Notes: generated from the sequence alone by a model not told the origin. Shown: positions 1-9,975, counted from the first letter of the stretch. The stretch: DNA of 36,584 nucleotides from Pseudomonadota bacterium (GCA_022705135.1 JAKJFA010000018.1:1-36584), one strand, 5' to 3'. Numbers and translations: made by a program.

Positions 1-438
1 CTCACCCAGCACCGAACCCATAGTTCCCGCCATGAAATCGAATTCGAACACGACCAGAACCGTCGGCAGCGTTTTAATCGTCCCCTGCATCACCACCAGT
101 GAGTCCGTTTCGCCCGTTTCCTCATTCGCCGCCATCAAACGTTCCGGATATTTGCGGCTGTCCTTGAACTTGAGAATATCGACCGGAACGATCTCGGTGC
201 CGATTTCAAAGCGCCCTTCCGGGTCAAGCAGCAGATCGATGCGATCACGGGCGCGCAAACGGTTGTGGTAAGCGCATTTGGGGCAAACTTGTTGATTGTT
301 TTCCAGGTCCGTCGTATAGAGCACGGCCTCGCAGGACGGACATTTGCTCCATAGGCCCTCCGGCAGCGAACTCCGTCGCTGCGCGCCACTTTCCCGCTTG
401 ATTTTCGGAGGTAACAGCTTGTCGAGCCAGCTACTCAT
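1..438 (-). CDS. accD: Acetyl-CoA carboxylase carboxyltransferase subunit beta (partial)
   Basis: Only the first 146 residues are in the window; the 3' part runs off the left edge (the family is about 290 residues). AccD pairs with AccA to move the carboxyl group from carboxybiotin to acetyl-CoA, making malonyl-CoA for fatty-acid synthesis in the cytoplasm. The start [14 protein letters not shown] is typical. It is followed by the AccD zinc ribbon with cysteines at residues 33, 36, 52 and 55 (CPSC and CPKC), then the start of the carboxyltransferase fold. The ATG overlaps the trpA stop as ATGA, so translation is probably coupled to trpA. Placement after trpA is common in proteobacteria, where folC often follows accD; that part is outside the window. 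Confidence 0.96.
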   Translation of the reverse strand, partial: MSSWLDKLLPPKIKRESGAQRRSSLPEGLWSKCPSCEAVLYTTDLENNQQVCPKCAYHNRLRARDRIDLLLDPEGRFEIGTEIVPVDILKFKDSRKYPERLMAANEETGETDSLVVMQGTIKTLPTVLVVFEFDFMAGTMGSVLGE

Positions 439-1241
439 ACCCTAACCTCGTCCATTCCCTGACGCAAACCGGAAACAAGGTGGCGCACACGCTGGCAGAC
501 CTCTTCCGGGGTTGAGCGTTCAATTTCCTCAATGATGCGGCTCCCCACCACCACCGCGTCGGCCACCCGGGCAATACGGCCAGCCGTCGCAGCGTCGCGT
601 ATGCCGAATCCTACACCCACTGGCAGCCCAGTGTGCTGACGGATTTGCGGCAGACGCCGCGCCACTTCATCAATGTCGAGGGCGCCAGAACCCGTCACGC
701 CCTTGAGCGAGACATAATAAACATAACCGCTCGCCACTTCACCGACATTGCGGATGCGCTCCTCGGTCGAGGTCGGCGCCAGCAGGAAAATGGGGTCCAT
801 GCCATATTGGTGCAGGGTGTCGCCAAATTCCTTCGCTTCTTCCGGCGGATAATCCACCACCAACACGCCATCGACACCGGCTGCAGCCGCTGCTTTTGCA
901 AAGACCTGTAAACCCATGGCTTCGATCGGGTTGGCGTAGCCCATCAGCACCACCGGCGTCTGCGCGTCGGTCGCGCGGAATTCAGCCACCAGTTGCAGCA
1001 CTTTTTTGAGGCTCATGCCTTTGGCCAGAGCCCGTTCGGAAGCGCGCTGAATGGTCGGCCCATCCGCCATCGGGTCGGAAAAAGGCACGCCCAGTTCGAT
1101 GATGTCGGCGCCGGCCTGAACCAGCGCCTGCATCAGGGGAACCGTCAAGCTGGCATCCGGATCGCCGGCGGTGATGAAGGGAATAAGCGCCTTCTTGCCG
1201 CTGGCCTGCAGACGCTGAAAAGTTTGCGGAATACGGGACAT
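435..1241 (-). CDS. trpA: Tryptophan synthase alpha subunit
   Basis: This 268-residue TIM-barrel protein cleaves indole-3-glycerol phosphate to indole and glyceraldehyde-3-phosphate and channels indole to TrpB. The two catalytic acids are at the classical positions: Glu49 in [12 protein letters not shown] and Asp60 in DPMADGP. The phosphate-binding loop VGFGIRD and the segment [12 protein letters not shown] are present near the C-terminus. Length matches the family. Its ATG overlaps the trpB stop (TAATG) and its stop overlaps the accD start (ATGA), so it sits in a chain of coupled genes, trpF-trpB-trpA-accD. Confidence 0.98.
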   Translation of the reverse strand: MSRIPQTFQRLQASGKKALIPFITAGDPDASLTVPLMQALVQAGADIIELGVPFSDPMADGPTIQRASERALAKGMSLKKVLQLVAEFRATDAQTPVVLMGYANPIEAMGLQVFAKAAAAAGVDGVLVVDYPPEEAKEFGDTLHQYGMDPIFLLAPTSTEERIRNVGEVASGYVYYVSLKGVTGSGALDIDEVARRLPQIRQHTGLPVGVGFGIRDAATAGRIARVADAVVVGSRIIEEIERSTPEEVCQRVRHLVSGLRQGMDEVRV

Positions 1242-2440
1242 TAAAATTGAATTCCTGATTTTTCAGCCACGGTGTGCATATCCTTGTCGCCGCGGCCGGA
1301 AAGGTTGACCAGCAGAATTTTATCCTTGGCCAGCGTCGGCGCGATTTTAGCCGCGTAGGCCAGAGCATGGCTGGATTCGAGCGCCGGAATGATGCCCTCG
1401 AAATGGCAAAGGTCGTGAAAAGCCTGCAGCGCTTCGGCATCGTCGATGCCGACATATTCGGCGCGGCCGGAGTCCTTCAGCCAGGCGTGTTCAGGGCCGA
1501 CGCCGGGATAATCCAGCCCGGCCGACACCGAATGGGTTTCGATAATCTGGCCATTTTCATCCTGTAGCAGATAGGTGCGATTGCCGTGCAAGACACCCGG
1601 CGTGCCCTTCTGCAAGGAAGCGGCGTGACGGTCGGTCTCCATGCCGTCGCCCGCCGCCTCGACGCCAATCAGACGAACGTTTTCATAAGGGATATACGGA
1701 TAGAAAATCCCCATGGCGTTGGAACCACCGCCGACACAGGCAATCACCACATCCGGCTGGCGTCCGGCCAGTTCCGGCATCTGGGTCAAGCATTCCTCGC
1801 CGATGATTTTCTGGAAATCGCGCACCATCATCGGGTAAGGGTGCGGGCCGGCCACCGTGCCGATAATGTAAAAAGTGTTGCCGATATTGGTCACCCAGTC
1901 GCGCATCGCTTCGTTGAGCGCATCTTTCAGGGTTTTGGAGCCGGATTCGACCGGCACCACGGTAGCGCCCAGCAGTTTCATGCGATAGACGTTGGCAGCC
2001 TGCCGCCGGATGTCCTCGCTGCCCATATAGACGACACATTCCATGCCATAGCGCGCCGCCACCGTCGCCGTCGCCACACCATGCTGACCGGCGCCGGTTT
2101 CGGCGATGACACGCGGCTTGCCCATGCGCCGCGCCAGCAGTGCTTGGCCGATACAGTTGTTCACCTTATGCGCGCCGGTGTGATTCAAATCTTCGCGCTT
2201 CAGGTAAATCTGCGCCCCGCCCAGACGTTCCGACCAGTGCGTGGCGTGATAAATGGGGGAAGGACGACCGACGTAGTGCTTGAGTTCATATTCGTATTCA
2301 GCGCGGAAGGCCGGGTCGCGACAAGCCACCGCGTAAGCCGCCTTCAGTTCATCCAGCGCCGCAAAAAGCGTCTCAGCCACAAACACGCCGCCATATTGGC
2401 CGAAATGGCCGCGACTATCGGGCAAATCATAAACTTGCAT
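1241..2440 (-). CDS. trpB: Tryptophan synthase beta subunit
   Basis: This PLP enzyme of 399 residues condenses indole with serine to give tryptophan, as the partner of TrpA. The PLP lysine is in HTGAHKVNN (about residue 92), the catalytic glutamate in AETGAGQHG and the phosphate-binding loop in [10 protein letters not shown]. An in-frame TTG lies one codon upstream, but the ATG at 2440 is chosen because a purine-rich ribosome-binding site (AAAAGGA) lies about 6 nt before it and the TrpB start MQVYDLPDS fits. The ATG shares one base with the trpF stop (TGATG). Confidence 0.98.
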   Translation of the reverse strand: MQVYDLPDSRGHFGQYGGVFVAETLFAALDELKAAYAVACRDPAFRAEYEYELKHYVGRPSPIYHATHWSERLGGAQIYLKREDLNHTGAHKVNNCIGQALLARRMGKPRVIAETGAGQHGVATATVAARYGMECVVYMGSEDIRRQAANVYRMKLLGATVVPVESGSKTLKDALNEAMRDWVTNIGNTFYIIGTVAGPHPYPMMVRDFQKIIGEECLTQMPELAGRQPDVVIACVGGGSNAMGIFYPYIPYENVRLIGVEAAGDGMETDRHAASLQKGTPGVLHGNRTYLLQDENGQIIETHSVSAGLDYPGVGPEHAWLKDSGRAEYVGIDDAEALQAFHDLCHFEGIIPALESSHALAYAAKIAPTLAKDKILLVNLSGRGDKDMHTVAEKSGIQF

Positions 2441-3072
2441 CAAGCATCCTTTTCCTGATCGGCAGCCCGCACAGCCGCCACAAACGCCGCGATTTTAGCC
2501 GCGTCCTTGATTCCCTTGCTGATTTCAACCCCGCTCGACACGTCCACTGCCGCCGGCCGAACCCGGCGTACCGCTTCACCCACATTCTCCGGGGTCAGCC
2601 CGCCGGACAGCACCAGCGGTATTGGCAAACCGGATGGTATCAGCGACCAATCAAAGGTCTGCCCGCCACCGCCGTAGCCTTCGACAAAGGCATCAAGCAG
2701 CAAAGCACGCGCTGAAGCAAAATCGGTCGCGTATTGTAGCAAATCCAGCCCCGGCTTCATCCGCACCGCCCGCAGATAAGGCCGTTGCCAGCGACAGCAA
2801 TCCGCCTCGGTCTCATCGCCATGAAATTGCATGAGGCTAACCGGCACCTGTTCCAGCACGGCTTCGATGTCTTCCGGCAAGGCATTGACGAACAAGGCCG
2901 TAATGGTGACAAACGGCGGAATCAGGCACGAGAGTTCGGCCGCCCGTTGCGGCGACACAAAACGCGGGCTTTGCGGATAAAAAACAAAACCAATAGCATC
3001 CGCCCCGGCCTCCACCGCTGCCTCGACATCGGCTTCGCGGGTCAGCCCACAAATTTTGATACGTGTTTTCAC
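2440..3072 (-). CDS. trpF: Phosphoribosylanthranilate isomerase
   Basis: TrpF carries out the Amadori rearrangement of phosphoribosylanthranilate to CdRP, the third step of tryptophan synthesis. The 210-residue protein is a stand-alone TIM barrel, not fused to TrpC. The expected catalytic pair is visible: Cys8 in IKICGLT and Asp127 in LLLDAFV, one position off the Thermotoga Cys7/Asp126 numbering. The loop GGGGQTFDW and the phosphate site SGGLTPENV are intact. The start codon is GTG and overlaps the truA stop as GTGA, so truA and trpF are probably coupled. TrpD and TrpC are not in this window. Confidence 0.97.
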   Translation of the reverse strand: MKTRIKICGLTREADVEAAVEAGADAIGFVFYPQSPRFVSPQRAAELSCLIPPFVTITALFVNALPEDIEAVLEQVPVSLMQFHGDETEADCCRWQRPYLRAVRMKPGLDLLQYATDFASARALLLDAFVEGYGGGGQTFDWSLIPSGLPIPLVLSGGLTPENVGEAVRRVRPAAVDVSSGVEISKGIKDAAKIAAFVAAVRAADQEKDA

Positions 3073-3857
3073 AGGGACAGCCCCTCCAAAACATCATCTT
3101 TCGCTTGCGGCAAGCCCCAATGCGCCTCATACAGCGGCCCCAGGAAATACAGGCCATCCGGCGGAAAGGTCAGCCCGGCCAGTTTGCGGTCTTTTTGTTC
3201 CAGCAACTCGGTCATCCATTCTACCGGGCGCGTGCCCTTGCCAATAAAAATCAGGCAGCCGACCAGGTTGCGTACCATGTGCTGCAAAAAGGCATCTGCT
3301 TCAAAGTCGAAAATAATCATGCTGCCCTGCCGCCGGACTTCGGCCTGCCGCATCTGCTTGATCGGCGATTTGGCCTGGCATTCGGCGGAACGAAAAGCCG
3401 AAAAATCGTGCGTACCAAGCAGAGCACCAGCCGCTGCCTGCATCGATTCGACATCAAGCGGGTGATGCAGCCAGCCGCAGCGGCCGCGCCACAATCCCGG
3501 TCGCTGCGGGCGATTCAGCAAGAGGTAGCGGTAACGCCGGCCATACGCCGAAAAACGGGCATGGAATTCCTCGCCCACCTCGACCGCCCAGCGCACAGCA
3601 GCAGCATCAGGCAGCAATGTGTTCACGCCGCGCACCCAGGCCGTCAAAGGGCGCACGGCATGGGTATCGAAATGCACGACCTGCTCGCAGGCATGTACAC
3701 CGGCATCGGTGCGTCCGGCGCACATGGTTGCAATGTGTTCACCGGCAATCTGCGCCAAGGCGGCTTCCAGGGCATCCTGCACCGCGCGACGATTCGGTTG
3801 CGTCTGCCAGCCGCAAAAAGCGGTGCCGTCATACTCGATTCCCAGAGCAATTCTCAT
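3069..3857 (-). CDS. truA: tRNA pseudouridine(38-40) synthase TruA
   Basis: TruA isomerises uridines 38-40 in the anticodon stem-loop of many tRNAs. The 262-residue protein carries the catalytic aspartate at residue 51 in CAGRTDAGVHA, the N-terminal segment GIEYDGTAFCGWQ and the C-terminal FLQHMVRNLVG typical of the family. Its ATG overlaps the stop of the upstream membrane-protein gene (ATGA) and its stop overlaps the trpF start. Location between fimV and the trp genes is a familiar betaproteobacterial arrangement. Translational coupling is inferred from the overlaps. Confidence 0.97.
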   Translation of the reverse strand: MRIALGIEYDGTAFCGWQTQPNRRAVQDALEAALAQIAGEHIATMCAGRTDAGVHACEQVVHFDTHAVRPLTAWVRGVNTLLPDAAAVRWAVEVGEEFHARFSAYGRRYRYLLLNRPQRPGLWRGRCGWLHHPLDVESMQAAAGALLGTHDFSAFRSAECQAKSPIKQMRQAEVRRQGSMIIFDFEADAFLQHMVRNLVGCLIFIGKGTRPVEWMTELLEQKDRKLAGLTFPPDGLYFLGPLYEAHWGLPQAKDDVLEGLSL

Positions 3858-4480
3858 GGCAGGATCAATAACAGGGTCAGAACGGCGGTGAGGGCAAGCA
3901 GTAGGATCGCATCGGCCATCCGCCAGCGCGGAATTTCCAGCCGCAGACTTTCCAGTATGCGCCCGCCCTCGGCTTGAGGTTCCAGAAAATGGCGCCAGCT
4001 TCCCTTCGGTGGCGCATGTTCAAGGTAGTCAAAAACCAGGGCGAGACGAGCCACGCTGCGGTCGGCGTCAAGTCCGAGAAAAGCAAAGGGACGCGCCAAA
4101 ACCCAGAGGCCAACCATGAAGTCCCGGTGCGGCACGCGCTCGAATAGGTAGGCCAGGCTAGCCAACAGGAGGATCAAACGCAAGACATGCAGAGCCGCCA
4201 GTTCCATGCCCTCAACACTGGGCGCCCAGGAAAATCCTTGCCAGAGGTATCCCGGCGTGCCGTAGGCCAGTACGATCCAAAGCGTCAGTAGCAGCCATTT
4301 GGCGCGCCAGACCAGTCTTCCCCAACGCTGCATTGCCCGGCCGCCAATAGCAAGGGTGGCCAGAGCAACAACCGCCAAAGCCTGCCAGTCGAGGAACTGA
4401 AGACCAAGCGCGAAGACAGCCCAGGAAATCAGGTAGGTAGCAGGGTGAAACAAGATACGTCCGGCATCCAAAAAGCACAT
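3854..4480 (-). CDS. Integral membrane protein, possibly CbiQ/EcfT-like
   Basis: This 208-residue protein has about five hydrophobic stretches: residues 12-29, 33-46, 62-78, 95-112 and the extreme C-terminus 190-207. The N-terminal segment ILFHPATYLISW and the general layout resemble energy-coupling-factor transmembrane proteins (CbiQ/EcfT), but I see no clear pair of EcfT coupling helices, so that link is tentative. The ATG lies inside the arm of the terminator hairpin that follows fimV. An alternative TTG three codons later (4471) would leave the hairpin. The stop overlaps the truA start (ATGA), so its product is probably made together with TruA. Function is not established. Confidence 0.75.
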   Translation of the reverse strand: MCFLDAGRILFHPATYLISWAVFALGLQFLDWQALAVVALATLAIGGRAMQRWGRLVWRAKWLLLTLWIVLAYGTPGYLWQGFSWAPSVEGMELAALHVLRLILLLASLAYLFERVPHRDFMVGLWVLARPFAFLGLDADRSVARLALVFDYLEHAPPKGSWRHFLEPQAEGGRILESLRLEIPRWRMADAILLLALTAVLTLLLILP

Positions 4481-4500
4481 AGCCCCGCGAGGGGGCTATG
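4470..4500 (-). terminator. Rho-independent terminator after fimV
   Basis: On the minus strand a perfect 9-bp stem (CATAGCCCC / GGGGCTATG, 4478-4500) with a 5-nt loop is followed by a short U5 run (4470-4474). It lies 23 nt after the fimV stop. The downstream arm contains the ATG of the next gene. Confidence 0.75.
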
Positions 4501-4523
4501 TATCGATGAAGTCAAGGCGCCGA

Positions 4524-7500
4524 CTACTCGCCTACCCTAGCCAGGATCTCCTTGGCCTGTTCGACCAGTTCCGGAGGACCTTCGGCAACGACTTCGTGCA
4601 GCAACTCGCGCGCACCCTCAAGATCGCCCATTTCCTCGTAGGCCTTGGCCAGATCCAGCTTGGTGCTGACTTCCTCCCAGCGCGGATCATAACCAGCCCC
4701 ACCTTCAGGCGCCGGAGTCAGTTCCTCGGCTGCGGCTGGGGCAGGAGCCGCAGCCAGATCAAGATCGATGGAACCCAGATCCACTGCCGGGGCGGGCTGA
4801 GTTTCCGCAGAGATCGTACCTGATAGTGGAATATCGGATTCCATTTCGACGCTCGCGGCCAATTCGGGCGAAGGCTCGGCAAATTGAACCGGAGCCGCAG
4901 CCGCTCCAGACGGTGCGCCGGTAGAGCCCTCCGTCATCAGCCCGGCAGGCTGGCTGGAGAGCAGGGCATCTACTTCTCCAGACTCGGTTGCGCCAAAGTC
5001 GCTTGTCAAACCTAGATCGAAGTCCAGGCTGCCCGTGCCAGTTTCTTCGGGTGCCGGACCTTGCGCCGGTGCTTCGGCAGTGGGCGTGCTTAACCCCAAA
5101 TCGAAATCCAGCGCCGAAGGTGCAGCCGGTTCTTCTGCCGGCGCCGGCGTTTCCTGCGCTACGCTGGCAGGGGCAATATCAAGCCCCTGAGGATGCGTCG
5201 GGGTTCCCAGGTCAAAATCGAGACTCACCAACTCGGAGGGCTGGGTAGCCGGCTCCGCAGCAGCAGGTGCTTCCTGGGCCGCAGCCTCTTCCGCCATCTG
5301 CGCTAGAGCCCCACCTGCCAAAGTAACGGTCGCTTGCAGGCTTTCCGGTGTCGTCACCATGGTTGCGTCGGCATTGAACGCTGCCGGGCCGGAGGGCTTG
5401 CCGCCAGTGTACAAGGGATTGGCCGGATCGAGCTTGGCCCCCATCGCAGCCACCTTTTCCCACTCGGCGCCAACCCCATTGGTTTGCGAGAACAACTCGC
5501 TCGCCAGGGTTTCAAACTGCCGAACGCTCTTGCGATTCGCATAGATCTCGAGCAGCTTGGCGTGAATCGCCGTACGGTGTGGGTCTTTCTGCAAGGCTTC
5601 CAACAGGATTTCTTCCGCCTGCGCGTCGCGACCATAGGCCATATAGACATCAGCCTCGGCAACCGGGTCCACTTCATCGGTATCGATGGTGCCCGGGCCG
5701 GTCTGACTGAAATCGGTCGACTGCGGCGTTGTGTTGCCGGTATCGACACTCTGACCACCGGTATTACGGAACACCGAATTCGGCCCAAGACTGGAAGCAC
5801 GCGGTGCCGGCATCGTCGACGCTGACGGCGCTTCGGCCTGACCCTTGCGGCGTCGCTTATAGAAGAGGAAGCCAAGAAGCGCGGCAATCAGACCGCCGCC
5901 ACCCGCCAGAACCATCGGGTTGGACAGGAAACTCTCTTCCGGCGGAGGTGGAGGCGGTGGCGGTGCTTTCTTGACCGCCTGCGTTGTGGTCGGAAGCGCT
6001 TCTGTCGTTGAAGTTACCGCTTGCGTGGTTTGCTCTGCAGCCACTTTTTCTGCCGCCGCTTTTTCTTCAGCGGCTTTCTTTTCTGCTGCCGCTTTCTCCT
6101 CAGCAGCCTTTCTCTCGGCTTGCGCCTGTTCTTCGGCGGTCCTCTTCAGCGCCGCCAGTTTTTCTTCAGCGGCCTTTTTCTCGGCCTCAAGTTTCTCTTG
6201 AGCAGCCTTTGTTACGGCCGCTTTCTTTTCTTCGACCGCCTTCTTCTCAGCCAATTTCTTTTCTTCAGCCGCCTTCTTCTCGGCCAATTTCTTCTCTTCG
6301 GCTGCCTTCTGCTCAGCCGCCTTCTTTTCTTCAGCCGCCTTCTTCTCAGCCAATTTCTTCTCTTCGGCCGCCTTTTTCTCGGCAGCCTTCTTCTCGGCAG
6401 CCGCCAATTTATCGGCAAGGGCCTTTTCGGCCGCCGCCGCCTTCGCCGCCACCCGCTCGGCGGCCGCTTTTTCGGCCGGAGTCTGTTGGCCCGAAGCCTG
6501 TTTCTGCAGCTCGGCCAACGCCTTGTTCTTCATTTCAATCAGCTTCTGCAGCTCGGCCACGTTCTTTTCGAGCAACTTCACGCGCTCACTGGCTTCCTTA
6601 AGCGCCTTCTCCTTGGCAATCAGATCCTCTTCTGACAAACCTTTGCCCTTGCCAGCAACCGCGCCCTTGGGCGCCAGCTCGGTCCGCGAAACCTTGACCT
6701 GATCCTTCGGCGGCTCCGCCGGAGCAGCCTTATCCTGAACCTTTGCCGTGATCTTCCCACCGGAGGCCTGAGCCGCTGCGCCTCCCTGGGTAGGTGCCGT
6801 TTCTGCCGCCGCCGCCAATTTCTGGCGATAGGCGTTCCAGTCCGACACATGGGTGCGCAACACCTTGCGGGCCTCGGCCTGAGGAATGGCGGTAACCGTA
6901 TCCTTGTCCGGAATATCCAATATGGCGCCCTTCTTCAGGCGATTGACATTGGCGCCCGAAAAAGCATCAGGGTTCTTCCTGAACAAACCAACCAGCATCT
7001 GATCGAGGGTCACCCCCTCGGGCTTGGTTTCGACCGCGATTTTATTGAGCGTCTCTCCTGACTTGACTTCACGCTGACCAGCCGACACCGTTTTTTCAGC
7101 GCTGGCGGCCGGTTTGGCAGCGACCACCTTGGCCGTCGCCGGCTTGCCGGCAGCCAGTTCAGCTTTCTCGACCGTCACCGGTTTGGCGACCGGACGCGTC
7201 TCCACGCCAGCCGCACGCGCCTCGGGCTGCGCGACCGGCTTGGCACGCGACTTGGCCATCACTTCGGGCGGATCGAGCAGGAAGACGTATTCACGCACCA
7301 GACGGCCATTCGGCCAATTCAGCTCGACGAAGAAATTGAGGAAAGGCTCATGCACCGGAGCATTCGAAGTCACCCGGATGATACTGGTCCCCTTCGGCTT
7401 GCGATCAAGCGAAAAACGCAGATCGGAAAGCACCGCCGAGGCATCGCTGCCACTCTGCATCGTTTCACGCGACGCAAGTTTCGCCACCATTCCCGACAGT

Positions 7501-7676
7501 TCCTCCCGGGTGGCACTGACCTCGATCTCAGCCCGCAAGGGCTGGCCAATCGCGGAAAACACAGTGATTCTGCCCAGGCTTGCCGCTTCTGCGAGCGACG
7601 GGGCCATGGAAAGGGAAGACGCTACAGCAATCGCTGCAGCACTCATTTTCATCTTTGAGCTAAGTTTGTCTCTCAC
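4524..7676 (-). CDS. fimV: FimV-family peptidoglycan-binding pilus assembly protein
   Basis: This 1050-residue protein has the full FimV layout. A hydrophobic signal segment ends near SLAEAASLG, and the conserved FimV N-terminal domain follows (SLGRITVFSAIGQPLRAEIE). Next come a LysM domain at about 200-257 (REVKSGETLNKIA), a coiled coil and a very Lys/Ala/Glu-rich repeat tract at about 415-545. A proline run, one membrane helix near 590-612 with a KRRRKG stop, an acidic cytoplasmic region with TPR-like segments, and the FimV C-terminal domain near 1000-1050 complete it. In pseudomonads FimV binds peptidoglycan, helps place the type IV pilus secretin and activates adenylate cyclase CyaB. The start is uncertain: GTG at 7676 has AGGG upstream, while GTG at 7727 and ATG at 7652 are alternatives. 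Confidence 0.92.
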   Translation of the reverse strand: MRDKLSSKMKMSAAAIAVASSLSMAPSLAEAASLGRITVFSAIGQPLRAEIEVSATREELSGMVAKLASRETMQSGSDASAVLSDLRFSLDRKPKGTSIIRVTSNAPVHEPFLNFFVELNWPNGRLVREYVFLLDPPEVMAKSRAKPVAQPEARAAGVETRPVAKPVTVEKAELAAGKPATAKVVAAKPAASAEKTVSAGQREVKSGETLNKIAVETKPEGVTLDQMLVGLFRKNPDAFSGANVNRLKKGAILDIPDKDTVTAIPQAEARKVLRTHVSDWNAYRQKLAAAAETAPTQGGAAAQASGGKITAKVQDKAAPAEPPKDQVKVSRTELAPKGAVAGKGKGLSEEDLIAKEKALKEASERVKLLEKNVAELQKLIEMKNKALAELQKQASGQQTPAEKAAAERVAAKAAAAEKALADKLAAAEKKAAEKKAAEEKKLAEKKAAEEKKAAEQKAAEEKKLAEKKAAEEKKLAEKKAVEEKKAAVTKAAQEKLEAEKKAAEEKLAALKRTAEEQAQAERKAAEEKAAAEKKAAEEKAAAEKVAAEQTTQAVTSTTEALPTTTQAVKKAPPPPPPPPEESFLSNPMVLAGGGGLIAALLGFLFYKRRRKGQAEAPSASTMPAPRASSLGPNSVFRNTGGQSVDTGNTTPQSTDFSQTGPGTIDTDEVDPVAEADVYMAYGRDAQAEEILLEALQKDPHRTAIHAKLLEIYANRKSVRQFETLASELFSQTNGVGAEWEKVAAMGAKLDPANPLYTGGKPSGPAAFNADATMVTTPESLQATVTLAGGALAQMAEEAAAQEAPAAAEPATQPSELVSLDFDLGTPTHPQGLDIAPASVAQETPAPAEEPAAPSALDFDLGLSTPTAEAPAQGPAPEETGTGSLDFDLGLTSDFGATESGEVDALLSSQPAGLMTEGSTGAPSGAAAAPVQFAEPSPELAASVEMESDIPLSGTISAETQPAPAVDLGSIDLDLAAAPAPAAAEELTPAPEGGAGYDPRWEEVSTKLDLAKAYEEMGDLEGARELLHEVVAEGPPELVEQAKEILARVGE

Positions 7677-7824
7677 AGCGCAACCCTGAGCCTGAAATGG
7701 GAAGGGTTTCAAATTAACATCATGCACTTAGCTATGCAAGCTAAACTTGCTTCTGAAATGGAGGTTTTTTGGCATAATTCCAACAACGGCAGCATGTTCT
7801 GGCAAGAATGCCTCGGAGAACCCC

Positions 7825-7857
7825 AAAAAAAACGGCCACCCGCTTTCCGGATGGCCG
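7825..7857 (-). terminator. Rho-independent terminator after asd
   Basis: A 10-bp stem with one G-U pair (7833-7842 with 7848-7857, loop GAAAG) is followed on the minus strand by eight U residues (7825-7832). It lies about 20 nt after the asd stop and separates leuB-asd from fimV. Confidence 0.92.
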
Positions 7858-7876
7858 CGCATGCCTCAAACAGCAA

Positions 7877-8875
7877 TCAAATCAGATGTTCGGCGATCTG
7901 TACCGCATTCAACGCTGCGCCTTTCAGAATCTGATCGCCCGACACCCACAAATTGATTCCGTTCTCGCAAGACAAATCCTTGCGGATGCGTCCTACCGAG
8001 ACATCGTCCCGCTCGGCCCGGAATAGAGGCATCGGGTAGATCTTGTTGGCCGGATCGTCTTCAACAATCACCCCCGGGGCCTTCGCTAGGGCTGTCCGAA
8101 TCTCTTCGACCGATAGCGGCCGTTCCGTTTCAATATTGAGGGACTCGGAATGCGAGCGCAAAACCGGCACACGCACGGTGGTCGCCGCAATGCGCATTTC
8201 CGGATCGTGCAGGATTTTGCGCGTTTCCAGAACCATTTTCATTTCTTCCTTGGTGTAGCCGTTCTCCTGGAAGACGTCGATGTGCGGAATCAGGTTGAAG
8301 GCGATCTGATGGGCGAATCGTTCCACCCGAACTTTTTCGCCGGCCAGATATTGCTTGGCCTGTTCGATACATTCGGCCATGGCCAGCGCCCCTCCCCCGG
8401 AAACAGCCTGATAGGTGGAGGCCACCACGCGCTTGATCCTCGATAGCTTGTGGATCGGGTTCAGAACGACCACCATGATGATGGTCGAGCAATTCGGATT
8501 GGCAATAATCCCCTTGTGCTTCTTGATGTCTTCCGGGTTGACCTCCGGAACGACCAGAGGAACATCCTCATCCATGCGGAAAGCGCTGGAGTTGTCGACC
8601 ACAATGGCCCCGCTCTTCACCGCCAGCGGCGCCAACTCCTGCGAAACGCCGCCACCGGCGCTGAACAAGGCGATATCGACGCCCTTGAAGGAATCGTCCT
8701 TGATCGCTTCGACTACAAGGCTTTCTCCCTCATAAGTAATTTTTGTCCCGGCTTCACTTTCATGCGCAAACAGTTTCAGCTGGTTAATCGGAAACTTTCT
8801 TTTCGACAGCACGCGTAAAAACTCGGTTCCGACAGCCCCGGTAGCGCCCACGATTGCGACATTTTGCTTTGACAT
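7877..8875 (-). CDS. asd: Aspartate-semialdehyde dehydrogenase
   Basis: Asd reduces aspartyl phosphate to aspartate semialdehyde with NADPH, feeding lysine, diaminopimelate, threonine and methionine synthesis. The protein has 332 residues. It shows the NADP-binding GATGAVG (10-16), the nucleophile Cys129 in NPNCSTI, and the catalytic histidine in VPVLRSHSES. The length fits the roughly 340-residue class rather than the 370-residue enterobacterial class. A good ribosome-binding site (AGGAG, 7 nt spacer) precedes the ATG. It follows leuB by 47 nt in the same direction and ends at a strong terminator. Confidence 0.97.
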   Translation of the reverse strand: MSKQNVAIVGATGAVGTEFLRVLSKRKFPINQLKLFAHESEAGTKITYEGESLVVEAIKDDSFKGVDIALFSAGGGVSQELAPLAVKSGAIVVDNSSAFRMDEDVPLVVPEVNPEDIKKHKGIIANPNCSTIIMVVVLNPIHKLSRIKRVVASTYQAVSGGGALAMAECIEQAKQYLAGEKVRVERFAHQIAFNLIPHIDVFQENGYTKEEMKMVLETRKILHDPEMRIAATTVRVPVLRSHSESLNIETERPLSVEEIRTALAKAPGVIVEDDPANKIYPMPLFRAERDDVSVGRIRKDLSCENGINLWVSGDQILKGAALNAVQIAEHLI

Positions 8876-8922
8876 CTCAATGCTCCTGATAGGGAATTGG
8901 AAGGTGATTAACCCCTCTTTTT

Positions 8923-9975
8923 TTATAGTGCAGCCAGCACCGCGTCACCCATTTCCTTGGTGCCAACCTTGTTCGTACCCGGCTCGTAGATATCGCCGGT
9001 GCGATAACCTTGCGCCAATACCTTTTTGACCGCATTCTCGATCTTGAGCGCCGCTTCTTCATTGGCGAAGGAATAGCGCAGCATCATGGCGGCGGACAGA
9101 ATCGTCGCCAGCGGATTGGCCAGATTCTTGCCGGCGATGTCCGGCGCCGAACCGTGCGACGGTTCGTACAAGCCCTTATTGTTGGCATCGAGCGAGGCAG
9201 ACGCCAGCATGCCGATGGAACCGGTCAGCATCGAAGCCTCGTCGGAGAGGATGTCGCCGAACATGTTGCCGGTCACCACCACGTCGAATTGCTTGGGATT
9301 GCGCACCAGTTGCATGGCGCAGTTGTCGACCAGCATGTGCGTCAACTCGACGTCCTGATAATCCTTGTGTGTCTCGATGACGACATCGCGCCACAACTGC
9401 GTGCATTCGAGCACATTCATCTTGTCGACCGAACAGACCTTCTTGCTGCGCTTCCTGGCCGCTTCAAAGGCCACCTTGGCGATACGGCGGATCTCGTGCT
9501 CGCTGTAGACCATGGTGTTGAACCCGACGCGTTCGCCGTTCTCGGTCTTGATGCCGCGCGGCTGGCCGAAGTAGATGTCGCCGGTCAGTTCGCGCACGAT
9601 CAGGATATCCAGACCATTGACCACTTCCGGCTTCAGGGTCGAAGCATTGGCGAGTTCCGGATAGAGATAGGCCGGACGCAGATTGGCAAAGACGCCGAGA
9701 TCCTGGCGGATGCCGAGCAGGCCTTTTTCCGGGCGCTGCTCGCGCGGCAACTTGTCCCACTTCGGGCCACCGACGGCGCCGAGCAACACCGCATCGGCTT
9801 CTTTCGCCAGTTTGGCGGTCGCTTCCGGATAGGGACTGCCGGTTTGATCGACGGCAATCCCGCCCAGCAGCGCTTCTTCCATTTCAAACTTGAGACCAAG
9901 CCCTTTCAGCACGCGCACGGCTTGTTCGGTAATTTCCACACCAATGCCGTCACCCGGCAGAACACAGATTTTCAC
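8923..9975 (-). CDS. leuB: 3-isopropylmalate dehydrogenase
   Basis: LeuB oxidatively decarboxylates 3-isopropylmalate to 2-oxoisocaproate with NAD. The 350-residue protein has the family motifs: [12 protein letters not shown] for substrate binding, the metal-binding [15 protein letters not shown], and [13 protein letters not shown] in the NAD region. The start codon is GTG with AAGGA about 9 nt upstream. It lies 111 nt beyond leuD, separated by a terminator-like hairpin and a palindromic repeat, so it may be partly uncoupled from leuCD and cotranscribed with asd. Confidence 0.98.
   Translation of the reverse strand: MKICVLPGDGIGVEITEQAVRVLKGLGLKFEMEEALLGGIAVDQTGSPYPEATAKLAKEADAVLLGAVGGPKWDKLPREQRPEKGLLGIRQDLGVFANLRPAYLYPELANASTLKPEVVNGLDILIVRELTGDIYFGQPRGIKTENGERVGFNTMVYSEHEIRRIAKVAFEAARKRSKKVCSVDKMNVLECTQLWRDVVIETHKDYQDVELTHMLVDNCAMQLVRNPKQFDVVVTGNMFGDILSDEASMLTGSIGMLASASLDANNKGLYEPSHGSAPDIAGKNLANPLATILSAAMMLRYSFANEEAALKIENAVKKVLAQGYRTGDIYEPGTNKVGTKEMGDAVLAAL

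Noticed and set aside
6040..6430. Tandem-looking repeats in fimV as a CRISPR array or satellite
   Set aside because: The repeats are coding in one frame, have no spacers and encode a Lys/Ala/Glu-rich linker.
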